Below, one piece after another: positions 1-9,669 of a DNA stretch of 64,000 bases. The first letter of the stretch is position 1. Every line of letters starts with the position of its first letter. The position numbers were made by a program, and so were the translations under genes. The notes below the pieces were generated by a model that was not told the DNA's origin, ran no database searches, and worked only from the letters and a program-made list of their open reading frames with translations. Where the stretch lies: the NCBI RefSeq assembly GCF_029360765.1, contig NZ_JARKNA010000004.1, forward strand, positions 62,001 to 126,000. Reading direction: 5' to 3'. Source of the stretch: Terrimonas pollutisoli. GTDB taxonomy: Bacteria > Bacteroidota > Bacteroidia > Chitinophagales > Chitinophagaceae.

Positions 1-1894
1 GCCTATTTCTCCTGTAATGAATGAGGATGGCACTTATTTTGAAAACCTGAATACCACGGGATATTTTAACCCGGTTGCCATTATTGACAATGCAAAAGAT
101 GATGCAAAATATAATACGGTGACCGGCAATTTCACTACTGAAATCAAGTTGCCTTTTGATCTTACGTTTAATACCAACTTAGCTTATCAAAAAACAACTT
201 CCTTACGTGGTGAGTATTATGGAAGCTATTATGGCAAGTATCCAACTTCCAATTTTTATAATAACCCTGATCCCGGTATTGACATTGCACATACATTGAT
301 CGGAAATCTGTTTGGCGTGAATGGGTCGGCATTAAGGAGCTCTTACCAGAATACTTTTAAAACACTGGAAGCATTTCTGACATGGAACAGGAAATTTGGG
401 TTTCATACTGTCAATGCAGTAGTAGGTTATTCATGGCAGGAGAACACGAACGGCGAAGGTTTCCAGGCATCGAGCACTAATTTCCAGAATGATCAAATTG
501 GTTACAATAATCTGTCTGCAGGTAATCCGTATGCAATTTCCAGTTATCGTATAGGTCTTGGTGCTGGTCAAACATATAGTCAAATAAGACAGATATCAGA
601 TTTTGGAAGGATCAACTATAATTACAAAGACAAATACTTGCTACAAGCTTCTATAAGAAGAGATGGAAGCTCTGTTTTTGGCAAGAATACTCAATGGGGT
701 TATTTCCCGTCTGCAGGTTTAGCCTGGCGCATCAGCAACGAAAGTTTTATGCAGAATCAGGATATATTTAACGATTTAAAATTAAGGGCTAGCTATGGTG
801 TAACGGGTAACTCTGGAGGAATAAATGCCTTCAACAGTCAGTTGCTATATGGTTTACAGGGACAATTTTATAACGCCGGTCCATGGGATAATGCAATAGT
901 ACCCACTCAGTCTAACAACGCCGATTTAAAATGGGAAGAAGTATCCACGACAAACATTGGGTTGGATTTTACCATTTTGAAAAACAAGCTAAGCGGAAGC
1001 ATAGACTATTATCAGAAAGAAACAACTGATATGCTCTTTTATATACGTGTATCTCCTTCTCTGGTTCCGGGAGGAAGGATTGCAGTGAATGGTGGAAGTT
1101 TGGAAAATAAAGGAATTGAATTGACATTAAATGCAACGCCTGTAAGCAAAACTGACTTTAGCTGGACAACCACTTTGAATCTTGCTCACAATAAAAACCT
1201 GGTTACAAGTTTAAGTAATCCGTATACCAACGGTGATTCCACCCGCTATTCAGACCCGGAAGGACCTGGGCAAACAGGCGCCACACTTCAATTGCTGAAA
1301 GTAGGCAAACCAATCGGGCAGTTCTTTTCATTGGAATATGCAGGCAAGGATGCCAATGGTGTTTCCCAGTTTTATAAAAAAGACAAAACCTTAACCACAG
1401 CGCCAGCGATTGGCACAGATTATTTTTATGTAGGTAATGCACAACCCAAATTGCTGATGGGATGGAGCAATAGTCTCCGATATAAAAAGTTTGACGTCAA
1501 TTTCTTTTTCCGCGGTGTGTTTGGTCATAAGATATTCAATGCTACAAGGGCCGATCTTTCTTATGTGAGTGCGGCCACAGCCAACAACATATTGGTAAGC
1601 GCCGGGGATGACAAAATTGCGGATGGTAAGAACTCATTTTACTCCACCCGTTATATTGAAAAGGGAGATTATGTAAAGTTGGACAATGCAACACTGGCTT
1701 ATACTTTTTCTAAGCCAGTGAAAGGATTGAACAGTGTCAGGTTATATGTTACTGGCAATAATTTATTTACCATCACCGGCTACAAGGGAATAGATCCTGA
1801 GATCAACCAGGGTGGTATAGCGCCGGGCATTGATTACAATAACTTTTATCCAAAAACACGCACCATCCTGTTTGGTTTAAATGTTTCATTTTAA
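1..1894 (+). CDS. SusC-like TonB-dependent outer-membrane transporter, 3' part (RagA/SusC family), PUL 1
   Basis: The gene enters from the left edge; the frame is open from base 2, so the first ATG at base 17 is internal. The roughly 630 residues present are the C-terminal beta-barrel of a SusC-type porin: alternating aromatic strands, a barrel block around 'RRDGSSVFG', 'LRASYGVTGNSG', and a terminal strand ending in F after 'TRTILFGLN'. In the family this barrel with its TonB-opened plug imports oligosaccharides together with a SusD lid. The plug, TonB box and any STN domain lie outside the window, so the mode of regulation cannot be judged. A SusD-like gene follows after a 122-base intergenic region, which is the standard pairing. 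Family assignment is firm; substrate is not readable from this part. Confidence 0.95.
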   Translation, partial: PISPVMNEDGTYFENLNTTGYFNPVAIIDNAKDDAKYNTVTGNFTTEIKLPFDLTFNTNLAYQKTTSLRGEYYGSYYGKYPTSNFYNNPDPGIDIAHTLIGNLFGVNGSALRSSYQNTFKTLEAFLTWNRKFGFHTVNAVVGYSWQENTNGEGFQASSTNFQNDQIGYNNLSAGNPYAISSYRIGLGAGQTYSQIRQISDFGRINYNYKDKYLLQASIRRDGSSVFGKNTQWGYFPSAGLAWRISNESFMQNQDIFNDLKLRASYGVTGNSGGINAFNSQLLYGLQGQFYNAGPWDNAIVPTQSNNADLKWEEVSTTNIGLDFTILKNKLSGSIDYYQKETTDMLFYIRVSPSLVPGGRIAVNGGSLENKGIELTLNATPVSKTDFSWTTTLNLAHNKNLVTSLSNPYTNGDSTRYSDPEGPGQTGATLQLLKVGKPIGQFFSLEYAGKDANGVSQFYKKDKTLTTAPAIGTDYFYVGNAQPKLLMGWSNSLRYKKFDVNFFFRGVFGHKIFNATRADLSYVSAATANNILVSAGDDKIADGKNSFYSTRYIEKGDYVKLDNATLAYTFSKPVKGLNSVRLYVTGNNLFTITGYKGIDPEINQGGIAPGIDYNNFYPKTRTILFGLNVSF

Positions 1895-1916
1895 TAACGA
1901 CTAACCATTACGAAAT

Positions 1917-1988
1917 ATGAAATGAGCTATAAAGATTTTCGGGCAAATTCATATCAACCGCGAAGAAAATTTTTATGGCGAATTCCAT
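1917..1988 (+). repeat. susC-susD intergenic element, copy 1
   Basis: The spacer between susC and susD of PUL 1 begins ATGAAATGAGCTATAA and ends GAAAATTTTTATGG-C-GAATTCCAT. The susC-susD spacer of PUL 3 (38956-39033) begins and ends with nearly the same sequences, with different interiors. The element contains an in-frame ATG at 1975 that would lengthen SusD by 14 residues, but that extension is repeat sequence and not a signal peptide. Function unknown; an mRNA-processing or differential-expression element is an inference. Confidence 0.55.
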
Positions 1989-2016
1989 TTGGCCAGAAAA
2001 CAATAAAATTAGACAA

Positions 2017-3699
2017 ATGAAAAAGATATTTTTTTATACGGTGATTCCGGTTTTGCTGGTTTTGTCTTTAGCATCCTGCCATAAACTGGATGTAGAAGTA
2101 ACTACTGAACTTACAAGCGAAACCTTTCCAAAAAAAGAGGCTCATTATAATGCCCTGATGGGTACAATTTATAACCTTTTCAGAGATGGTTATACTACAG
2201 GCCATTTCTTCGTTACAAGTCAGTCAACGGATGAGTCTGCTTTGTTGATTTATGGATCCGACTGGATTGACGGAAACAGGTACATGGATCTTCACCGGCA
2301 CACATGGACAAAAGATCATCCGAATATCGGAGGTGAATGGTCTTACTTAGCTAACCTTATTGGTAACACCAACCAGGTTTTGTATCTCCTTAAAGACTCT
2401 GATGAAGGAACGGTTAAAACTACCAGTATTGCAGAAATGCGTACCATGCGGGCATTGTTTTATTACTATATGATGGATATGTTTGGAAATGTACCGCTGG
2501 ATACTGTGTACGGAAATACCGAGTTGCGTACTAATACTCCGAGGAAAGATGTGTTTAATTATGTTGAAAGCGAGCTGAAGGCTACCATTCCTTATTTAAA
2601 AACAGCATCGGGCTCTGCTACCTATGGTAAACCCACCCGCTATATGGCGTATTCGCTACTGGCTAAGATGTATTTGAATGCAGAAGTATATACCGGTACG
2701 GCAAAGTACAATGAATGTATTGTTGCCTGTGATAGTGTGATCAATGCAGGAGGAGGCACCCAATATGCGCTGGAATCAAGGGCTACTTATTTCAATATGT
2801 TTGCTCCTTCAAATGGGCCTTCTTTTAAAGAATTCATTTTTGCCATTCCGTATGATCCTTCCACTTCCAATGGTTATTTGTTTTATGCCCGTTATGATCT
2901 GAACCGGAACTTAGGCATCAAATACCGTTATGCTGCTTCCTCGCCGGGTACTTATACCTACAGCCAGATTATTTTAAATCAAACCAAGGACAATGGACTG
3001 GCAAACAATAAGCCCAGCGGCCCCCGTTGCACAACCGATGAGTTCTATGCTCATTTCAATGATGCCAATGATATCAGAAACAATCAATGGCTTACCGGCC
3101 TGCAATATTGGCCAGATGGCAACCCCATCATGGTAAACACAACCAATCTTGGATATGATCAGTTTTATTCAGGCGGCAGTCCAGGTGCATCATATACTTA
3201 TCATTTGAATCTTTCGCCGCTTGGAAATGCTTCCCGGCTCGGCGCTACTGCCTATGATGTGGGTAAAGATGAACTTGCATGGAATACAGGTTACAGGAAT
3301 ATTAAATTTTTGGCTGATCCTAATTCAATAACAAGAAACCAGAATAATGATGCGCCTGTGTTCCGCTATTCTGATATTATTTTAATGAAAGCAGAAGCTA
3401 TTCAAAGAGGAGGCACGGCTACTATGGGTCATACAGCACTTTCATTGGTCAACATGCTGAGGGCGGTTCGCACCACAAGCCCTGAACTAACCAGCCTCAC
3501 ATTGGATGATATTTATGCAGAACGTTGCCGCGAATTATCGTGGGAGTGTTGGCACAGGAATGATATGATCCGCTTTGGAAAATTTGAGAATAGCTGGGGA
3601 TTGGGGAAAATAAATACTGATACTTATCGCCGTCTTTTCCCAATACCCACCTCAGCCATTGCTACCAACAACAAACTTGTACAAAACCCAGGCTATTAG
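2017..3699 (+). CDS. SusD-like surface glycan-binding lipoprotein (RagB/SusD family), PUL 1
   Basis: Partner of the upstream SusC; SusD proteins cap the SusC barrel and bind the incoming glycan at the cell surface. I place the start at 2017 because it gives a clean lipoprotein signal (MKKIFFYTVIP... then 'SLASCHK', with Cys as the predicted lipidated residue). The longer frame from 1975 adds only residues encoded by an intergenic repeat. TPR-like helices follow, including 'EMRTMRALFYYYMMDMFGNVPL', and the C-terminal SusD region has 'YSDIILMKAEAIQRGG', 'IYAERCRELSWECWHRNDMI' and the usual ending 'LFPIPTSAI...NPGY'. Length about 560 residues is typical. A strong terminator follows at 3727. Confidence 0.95.
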   Translation: MKKIFFYTVIPVLLVLSLASCHKLDVEVTTELTSETFPKKEAHYNALMGTIYNLFRDGYTTGHFFVTSQSTDESALLIYGSDWIDGNRYMDLHRHTWTKDHPNIGGEWSYLANLIGNTNQVLYLLKDSDEGTVKTTSIAEMRTMRALFYYYMMDMFGNVPLDTVYGNTELRTNTPRKDVFNYVESELKATIPYLKTASGSATYGKPTRYMAYSLLAKMYLNAEVYTGTAKYNECIVACDSVINAGGGTQYALESRATYFNMFAPSNGPSFKEFIFAIPYDPSTSNGYLFYARYDLNRNLGIKYRYAASSPGTYTYSQIILNQTKDNGLANNKPSGPRCTTDEFYAHFNDANDIRNNQWLTGLQYWPDGNPIMVNTTNLGYDQFYSGGSPGASYTYHLNLSPLGNASRLGATAYDVGKDELAWNTGYRNIKFLADPNSITRNQNNDAPVFRYSDIILMKAEAIQRGGTATMGHTALSLVNMLRAVRTTSPELTSLTLDDIYAERCRELSWECWHRNDMIRFGKFENSWGLGKINTDTYRRLFPIPTSAIATNNKLVQNPGY

Positions 3700-3726
3700 T
3701 TTAGCAGTTTTTATATTAAGCAGTCC

Positions 3727-3757
3727 CCCGGGGTTTTTCAGCCCCGGGATTTTTTTA
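3727..3757 (+). terminator. Rho-independent terminator after susD of PUL 1
   Basis: CCCGGGG at 3727-3733 pairs with CCCCGGG at 3742-3748 around an 8-base loop, followed by a run of seven T after one A. It separates the susC/susD transcript from the enzyme genes starting at 3894, so SusCD could be made in excess over the enzymes. Confidence 0.8.
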
Positions 3758-3893
3758 ATACGGAAAATATTCGGAAAATAGCGTACTGATCATTCTTCTA
3801 TTGATATATCTTTCGTTACCTGTCCAATGGTTTTTATTGAAAAATAATAACGGAGTAGCCGCCGTATCCTGATGAGTATTAATTTTCCAGCAA

Positions 3894-5675
3894 ATGAGCA
3901 AAATGAAACGAATTTCTTTTTTAAAAATGGGAGGAGCACTGGCGATATTAGCTCCGTTAGCAGATAGCCTTTTTGTTCAGGCGGTACTAAATACAGAAAA
4001 GGAATGTTTGTTGGCGGATGATATAATGAAAGATCTTATTACAGCTAATGATGCAACGGTTGCACTATTGCTAACATCATTGGAGCCGGGCAATCTGAAA
4101 TTCAGCCGGAGAACCGGGTATGATATAGCTATATTATCAGCATCTTACTGCTCTGAGGGTTCAAAATATTATCATGATCCGCTAATTGTTTCCAGGCTTG
4201 ATTGGCTGATACGTTTTTTGGCGGAGTCGCAATCAGAAGATGGGACCGTGAATATAGCAAACCTTGAATCACCGCCGGATACTGCCTTCCTGATGGAAAT
4301 TCTTTGTGCAACCGCTCATATTTTGTCAAAAGATAATTCAAAGGAATTGTCAGCTATTAACAGCGAGCTGAAAAAGATTATTGTCAAAGCCGGGGATGCA
4401 CTGAGCAAAGGAGGTGTGCATACTCCCAATCACCGTTGGGTGATCAGTGCAGCGTTATCTCAAATAAATGATTTATATCCCGATAAAAAATATAGAGACA
4501 GGATAGAAGACTGGCTTGGTGAAGGAATTTTTATAGATAAAGATGGCCATTATCCGGAAAGAAGCGGCACTTATTCTGCTGTAGAGGATACTGCATTCAT
4601 TACCATGGCCCGCTTATTAAATAAGCCATCGTTACTGGAGCCTGTAAGAAAGAACCTGGAGATGATGTATTATTATATGGAACCGGATGGTGAACTGGTG
4701 AGTGTAGATTCCCGCAGGCAGGATCAGTACGCAGCAAGGAATATTTCATTGTTTTACCTGCAGTACAGGTATATGGCCATACGGGATAATAACAGCCATT
4801 TTGCTGCGATAGCGAAACAGATAGAAAGCATGAAAGATTTCCGCGAAGCGGTGCTGGACAGGGCACTATTTTATTTCATGGAAAATTCTTTATTGCAAAA
4901 ACAACTTCCGGCCGCCGATCATCTTCCTGTTAACTATGAAAAGCTGTTTACTACTTCGCATTTGCTGCGGATACGAAGAGATAATACAACCGCTACGCTT
5001 TTTGGGGGAGTGGACTGGCCATTGATAACAGCATCCGGCCGATCCAACAGCCCCAACTTTTTTTCTTACAGGAGGGGGAATGCTGTTTTGAAATACATGA
5101 GGTTGTCGTCCGGTTTTTTCAGTATGGGATATTTTTACAGTGACGGATTAAGAAAAGAAGGGAGTAAATATATTCTCTATAAAAAACTGGAAGTTCCCTA
5201 CTACCAGCCGCTGCCAATGGATAAAAGAAACAGCAGGGGTGATTACAAACTGTCTCCCAGTATTGACGATCGTTTCTGGAATAAAATGGATTTTAAAAAC
5301 AGGCCGGTTAGTAATGTAAAGACGCTGGAAACAACCATCACATTTATTGAAACGAATGGAGCTGTTGAATTGAATTTTCACATTGATGGTTTGAAAGGTG
5401 TGCCGGTGACTATTGAGCTTTGCTTTAAGGAGGGTGGAAATTTGTCCGGTGTAATAGCTTCTGATAATAATAATTTTTTTCACGAAAAGGATGTTGCCCA
5501 ATACAGTTTTGGAGAAGATCGTATCCGGTTTGGCCAGGGCACTCTTGTTCACCGGTCAGTTAATAATCTCGAAGGAGAAAGGTACAGTACTCATTTCGGC
5601 AGTTTGAGAACAGACGGTATGCATGTATATCTTACAGGTGTCACACCGTTCAATCATAAACTGGTATTTAGTTGA
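3894..5675 (+). CDS. Heparinase II/III-like (alpha/alpha)-toroid protein, probable polysaccharide lyase, family unassigned
   Basis: 593 residues. The N-terminus 'MKRISFLKMGG' plus a hydrophobic stretch resembles a Tat signal in which Lys-Arg replaces Arg-Arg; an alternative start is the ATG at 3903. The N-terminal half (about 40-330) is helical and ordered like the alginate/heparinase-type toroid: 'NHRWVISAAL' (about 180) and 'GHYPERSGTYSAVEDTAF' (about 220) fit the Asn/His and Tyr-rich catalytic clefts of such lyases. The C-terminal half is beta-rich and fits the anti-parallel beta-sandwich that follows the toroid in multi-domain lyases. I cannot assign a CAZy family. It lies between SusD and GH92 in PUL 1, so a depolymerase role on a uronic-acid-containing chain is plausible but inferred. 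Confidence 0.6.
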   Translation: MSKMKRISFLKMGGALAILAPLADSLFVQAVLNTEKECLLADDIMKDLITANDATVALLLTSLEPGNLKFSRRTGYDIAILSASYCSEGSKYYHDPLIVSRLDWLIRFLAESQSEDGTVNIANLESPPDTAFLMEILCATAHILSKDNSKELSAINSELKKIIVKAGDALSKGGVHTPNHRWVISAALSQINDLYPDKKYRDRIEDWLGEGIFIDKDGHYPERSGTYSAVEDTAFITMARLLNKPSLLEPVRKNLEMMYYYMEPDGELVSVDSRRQDQYAARNISLFYLQYRYMAIRDNNSHFAAIAKQIESMKDFREAVLDRALFYFMENSLLQKQLPAADHLPVNYEKLFTTSHLLRIRRDNTTATLFGGVDWPLITASGRSNSPNFFSYRRGNAVLKYMRLSSGFFSMGYFYSDGLRKEGSKYILYKKLEVPYYQPLPMDKRNSRGDYKLSPSIDDRFWNKMDFKNRPVSNVKTLETTITFIETNGAVELNFHIDGLKGVPVTIELCFKEGGNLSGVIASDNNNFFHEKDVAQYSFGEDRIRFGQGTLVHRSVNNLEGERYSTHFGSLRTDGMHVYLTGVTPFNHKLVFS

Positions 5676-5713
5676 AACAACAACTGTTTAAAGTACAATA
5701 GAATTACCAAACG

Positions 5714-8059
5714 ATGAAGAGTGCGACGCAACAGCCAATCGATAGTAGTACTGCAGCCGGGTATATAAAAAAAATAACAGCCTGTATCATGGCTGTTTTG
5801 TTGGGGCAGTATCTTTCTGCGCAGAATTTGTTAGAATATGTGCAGCCATTTTCAGGTACGGCGCCTTCCACTACCACTGCCGCATTAAAACACAGCGAGG
5901 CCGGTTCTGAAAAAAATGCCAACACCATTCCCGCTGTTACGCTTCCTTTCGCGATGACGCAATGGACGCCTCAAACAAGGCAAACAGAAATAAAATGTCA
6001 ACCGCCTTATTTCTATAAAGATTCATTGCTGAGCGGTTTTCGGGGAACGCATTGGCTCAGCGGTTCCTGCACACAGGATTATGGCAGCTTCACCATCATG
6101 CCGGTAACCGGTAAGTTGAAAACAACGGTGAAAGAATACGCAATTCCGTTTTCACATACAGATGAAACGGTAACCCCTGCTTATTATAAAATTGATTTGC
6201 CTGCTTTTCATCTTACTACTGAAATGACTTCATCGCTTCGCTGTGGCATCATGCAATTCACGATGCAAAAAGATGATAGCCTGTATTTGCTTATCATACC
6301 CAATAGTGATAACGGGAAAGGATTTGTAAAAGTAGATGCAGCAACCGGGGAAGTATGGGGTTACAATCCAGTGCACCGGATTTACCAGGGATGGGGTGAA
6401 CCTGCGGGGTTCAATGGCTGGTTTTATATTAAAATAGATAACGCTGTTTCAGGAAGCGGAACGTTTAGTGACAATGAATTGTTTGCAGTTGATAGTATAA
6501 AAGAAAAAAAGGATATCGGCGCATTTGTAGGTTTTGCGATGAAGAAAGGCGAGCAACTTCAAATTCGAATCGGCACATCCTTTAGCGGCCTGGAAGGGGC
6601 AAAGAAAAATCTTGAGACCGAAATAGGCGATAAAAATTTTAATGATGTATTGACAGAAGCAAAACAGCAATGGGAAAAAGCATTATCACAGGTAGAAGTA
6701 CAAACAAACAATGAAAAAGATAAACGCATCTTTTATACAGCCTTGTATCATGCTATGCAGCATCCGAGATTAATGAGTGATGCGGATGGCGGCTATCCGA
6801 AGTTTGCCGGTAATTACGAGGTCAAGAAAATGAGTGATGGTCATTACTATGATGATTTTTCCATGTGGGATATTTACAGGGCGCAGTTGCCGCTTTTCGA
6901 AATAGTCAATCCCGGTTTAACCAATCAATTTGTCCGTTCATTGATATTGAAAGGGGAGCAAGGAGGATGGCTGCCAATTTTTCCCTGCTGGAATAGTTAT
7001 ACGGCTGCTATGATTGGCGATCATATTACTGCATTTATCGCTTCTGTCTACAACAAAGGCATCCGGAACTTTGATGTGAATGCCGCTTATGCATTAATGC
7101 GGAAGAATGCTTTTGAAACAGCAAAAACTTATGAAGAATATAAAAACGGAATGGGCCGCAGAGCATTGACTTCCTATTTAAGGTATGGATTCATCCCGAT
7201 GGAAGACAGTGTGCAGGAAGCTTTTCATAAAAAAGAGCAGGTGAGCCGAACTTTGGAATATGCTTTTGATGATTATGCGTTAAGTGTTGTTGCCAAAGGG
7301 TTGAATAAAACGGATGATTACAAAAGGTTGCGGCAACGTTCCTTTAATTATAAAAAGGTTTTTGATCCTTCGGTTGGTATGATGCGAGGAAGGTACAGCA
7401 GTGGAAAATGGTTTGAATCATTTAATGCAGATAAAAGAGAAGTGTATATCACCGAAGGCACACCAAGGCAGTATACCTTTTATGTGCCGCATGATGTGCC
7501 GGGTCTTGCCAGGCTGATGGGAGGTACAAAGCAATTGGAAAATGCATTGGATAGTTTGTTTGCAAAAAATGAATACTGGCATGGCAATGAACCGGGGCAC
7601 CAGATTCCGTTTATGTATAACCATACAGCGTCGCCCTGGAAAACACAGAAAGAAGTAAGAAAAATCTTGCAGGAAGAATACGGCGATGGTCCGGGTGGAT
7701 TGAGCGGTAATGATGATGCCGGTCAGATGAGTGCCTGGTATCTATTTGCTGCAATGGGATTTTATCCTTTGAATCCTGTTTCAGGTGAATATTTATTGAG
7801 TTCGCCGCTGTTTGACAGAATAAGTATACGACTGGTGGAAAATAAGAAATTTGAAATCATTTGTCACCGGTCATCTGCTGATGCCATTTATATCAGCAAG
7901 GTGATGTGGGATGGTAAATTATATCATAAAAATTTTATTACTCATTCACTCATTAAGCAGGGCGGCAGGCTGGAATTATGGCTGACTGATCAGCCAACGC
8001 CATGGGGAAGTAACATTAGTAGCCGGCCGTCTGGTTTGACACAAACAAAAATGAAATAA
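5714..8059 (+). CDS. GH92 alpha-mannosidase
   Basis: 781 residues, typical for GH92 exo-acting, calcium-dependent inverting alpha-mannosidases. The N-terminal beta-sandwich carries 'FRGTHWLSGSCTQDYGSF'; the C-terminal (alpha/alpha)6 domain has 'MSDADGGYP', 'DDFSMWDIYRAQLPLFEIV' and 'GGWLPIFPCWNSYTAAMIGD'. The family acid is expected at E626 in 'GNEPGHQIPFMYNH', and the base pair of Asp at D667/D668 in 'GNDDAGQMSAWYLFAAMG'. Secretion is likely ('KKITACIMAVLLGQYLSAQ'). The first 17 or so codons (5714-5765) coincide with a dispersed intergenic repeat, so the start codon itself seems repeat-derived; an ATG at 5789 would leave too short a signal. The GH28 gene begins 2 bases after the stop, indicating one transcript. 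Confidence 0.95.
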   Translation: MKSATQQPIDSSTAAGYIKKITACIMAVLLGQYLSAQNLLEYVQPFSGTAPSTTTAALKHSEAGSEKNANTIPAVTLPFAMTQWTPQTRQTEIKCQPPYFYKDSLLSGFRGTHWLSGSCTQDYGSFTIMPVTGKLKTTVKEYAIPFSHTDETVTPAYYKIDLPAFHLTTEMTSSLRCGIMQFTMQKDDSLYLLIIPNSDNGKGFVKVDAATGEVWGYNPVHRIYQGWGEPAGFNGWFYIKIDNAVSGSGTFSDNELFAVDSIKEKKDIGAFVGFAMKKGEQLQIRIGTSFSGLEGAKKNLETEIGDKNFNDVLTEAKQQWEKALSQVEVQTNNEKDKRIFYTALYHAMQHPRLMSDADGGYPKFAGNYEVKKMSDGHYYDDFSMWDIYRAQLPLFEIVNPGLTNQFVRSLILKGEQGGWLPIFPCWNSYTAAMIGDHITAFIASVYNKGIRNFDVNAAYALMRKNAFETAKTYEEYKNGMGRRALTSYLRYGFIPMEDSVQEAFHKKEQVSRTLEYAFDDYALSVVAKGLNKTDDYKRLRQRSFNYKKVFDPSVGMMRGRYSSGKWFESFNADKREVYITEGTPRQYTFYVPHDVPGLARLMGGTKQLENALDSLFAKNEYWHGNEPGHQIPFMYNHTASPWKTQKEVRKILQEEYGDGPGGLSGNDDAGQMSAWYLFAAMGFYPLNPVSGEYLLSSPLFDRISIRLVENKKFEIICHRSSADAIYISKVMWDGKLYHKNFITHSLIKQGGRLELWLTDQPTPWGSNISSRPSGLTQTKMK
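5723..5765 (+). repeat. Dispersed intergenic repeat, copy A (overlaps GH92 start)
   Basis: The stretch starting GCGACGCAACAG and containing ATAGTAGTA then GCAGCCGGGTA matches 28583-28626 closely and 19361-19404 more loosely, with the same spacing. All three lie immediately 5' of a PUL gene on the + strand. This copy is read as the first codons of the GH92 gene. Confidence 0.6.
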
Positions 8060-8061
8060 AA

Positions 8062-9513
8062 ATGAACAGGCTGGGAATAAATTTAGTTGCAAGTGTTTTG
8101 TTGCTGGCAATAACAAATGCTTCGGCGCAAAAAGTTTTTAATGTAAAAGAGTTTGGCGCTATTGGCGATGGTAAGGCAGATGACGCAGCAGCTATTCAAA
8201 AAACGATTGACGCCTGTCATGCAGCAGGCGGCGGGCAGGTTCTTCTGCCTTCTTCCTGTGTTTTTTTATCAGGACCTTTTAATTTAAAATCGAATATTGA
8301 ATTTCATGTTTCCGGTAATGCAAAGCTGCTGGTCAATCCTGATGAAAAAATTTATACCAAAAGTGCTTTCAGGCAAAACCCGGGTGAAGGAACGATCTGG
8401 ATCGGGGGAGAGAATTTAGAAAATGTAACTATCAGCGGCCATGGCGAAATAGATGGCAACGGAATCTCTTTCATGGGAGGAGAGCTGGATGATTCGTACG
8501 AATTAAAGCCTTTCAATGTGCTTGATCCGAGGCCGCATGTATTAACGATTATAGGCGGGAAGAATATCCGCATCAGGGACCTGAAGATTGGCAACTCCGC
8601 TTACTGGACCATTCATCTGGTTGGTTGTGATGATGTGGTGATTTCAGGCATCACTTTGCTCAATAGCTTAAAGGTTCGCAACAGCGATGGCATTGATCTT
8701 GATCATAGCAAAAACGTCCGCATCAGCGATTGTTATATTGAAAGCGGTGATGATTGCATCTGTTTAAAGAACCGCAGGGAATATGAAGAGTTTGGCCGTT
8801 GTGAAAATATAACAGTTACCAACTGCACGATGACATCAAGAAGCTGTGCTATTAAAATCGGCTCAGAAAATATGGATACCATCAGGCAGGTCTTATTCAA
8901 CAATTGTATTATCAAAAAAAGCAACCGGGGTGTAGGTATTCAAAACAGGGATGAAGGTGTTGTGAGTGATGTGGTATTTTCCAATATGATCATTGAAGGT
9001 CATTTATTCAGTGATGTATGGTGGGGAAAAGCGGAGCCGATCTATGTGACAGCTTATCGGCGGGCAAAGGTCAATCATAAAGATGCCAACTGGCGTTTTC
9101 CGAAAGGCGCAACGGAAGGAAAGGTAGGGGCGGTGAGGAATATTTATTTTACCAATATCAAATGCAGCAGCGAAAACGGGGTCTATATCAGCGCCGAGTC
9201 TGCTGATAAGATCTCAACTATTGTTTTTGACAACGTAGATATTTTCATTAATAAAACAACCGCTATAGCCGGAGGAGTTTATGATCGCCGGCCGGCTGAT
9301 GTGGAAGGATTTGTAAAAGGAAAAACATCCGGTTTTTATTTTGATAAAGCAAATAGTATAACGGTGCGGAACTGCTCGGTGCAATGGGGGAATAACAGGC
9401 CGGCCTATTTTGCCCATGCTTTGGAAAGCTACCGGGTTGCATCACTGAATGTAATGGCTTTGCAGGCGGATGCTGCTTTTCCGGGTAAGATAAAACCCAG
9501 GCTGATAAAATAA
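8062..9513 (+). CDS. GH28-type right-handed beta-helix glycosidase (polygalacturonase-like)
   Basis: 483 residues with a cleaved signal ('LLLAITNASAQ'). The start of the helix is the usual pectinase-fold opening 'FNVKEFGAIGDGKADD'. The GH28 acidic residues are visible: D209 in 'NSDGIDLD' and D230/D231 in 'SGDDCICLKN'. The GHG motif that carries the active-site histidine in classical polygalacturonases is not present; the equivalent position reads 'SRSCAIKIGSENMD' (around 259-270). GH28 members acting on rhamnogalacturonan or other linkages are known to deviate here, so simple homogalacturonan hydrolysis should not be assumed. Coupled by a 2-base gap to GH92; last gene of PUL 1. Confidence 0.85.
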   Translation: MNRLGINLVASVLLLAITNASAQKVFNVKEFGAIGDGKADDAAAIQKTIDACHAAGGGQVLLPSSCVFLSGPFNLKSNIEFHVSGNAKLLVNPDEKIYTKSAFRQNPGEGTIWIGGENLENVTISGHGEIDGNGISFMGGELDDSYELKPFNVLDPRPHVLTIIGGKNIRIRDLKIGNSAYWTIHLVGCDDVVISGITLLNSLKVRNSDGIDLDHSKNVRISDCYIESGDDCICLKNRREYEEFGRCENITVTNCTMTSRSCAIKIGSENMDTIRQVLFNNCIIKKSNRGVGIQNRDEGVVSDVVFSNMIIEGHLFSDVWWGKAEPIYVTAYRRAKVNHKDANWRFPKGATEGKVGAVRNIYFTNIKCSSENGVYISAESADKISTIVFDNVDIFINKTTAIAGGVYDRRPADVEGFVKGKTSGFYFDKANSITVRNCSVQWGNNRPAYFAHALESYRVASLNVMALQADAAFPGKIKPRLIK

Positions 9514-9669
9514 ACGGACGGCTTTTTGGATTGTCTCTTTTCTTTGGTGCGGGGAACATCTCTTTATATATTTCAGTTTAAAAATATGTAGTTGGGCCCA
9601 ACGAATTTTTTTTTCCGCCCGGCATTTACCTGCTGTAATTTTAGGATTCAATTCATGCTCCGGTATATA

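Noticed and set aside
1975..2016. Longer start for the PUL 1 SusD-like gene
   Set aside because: The added 14 codons derive from an intergenic element also present in PUL 3, and they would bury the lipoprotein signal that starts at 2017.
9592..9669. Upstream extension of the AraC-type regulator
   Set aside because: The extra residues are low-complexity and not related to the cupin sensor; ATG 9670 gives a normal protein.
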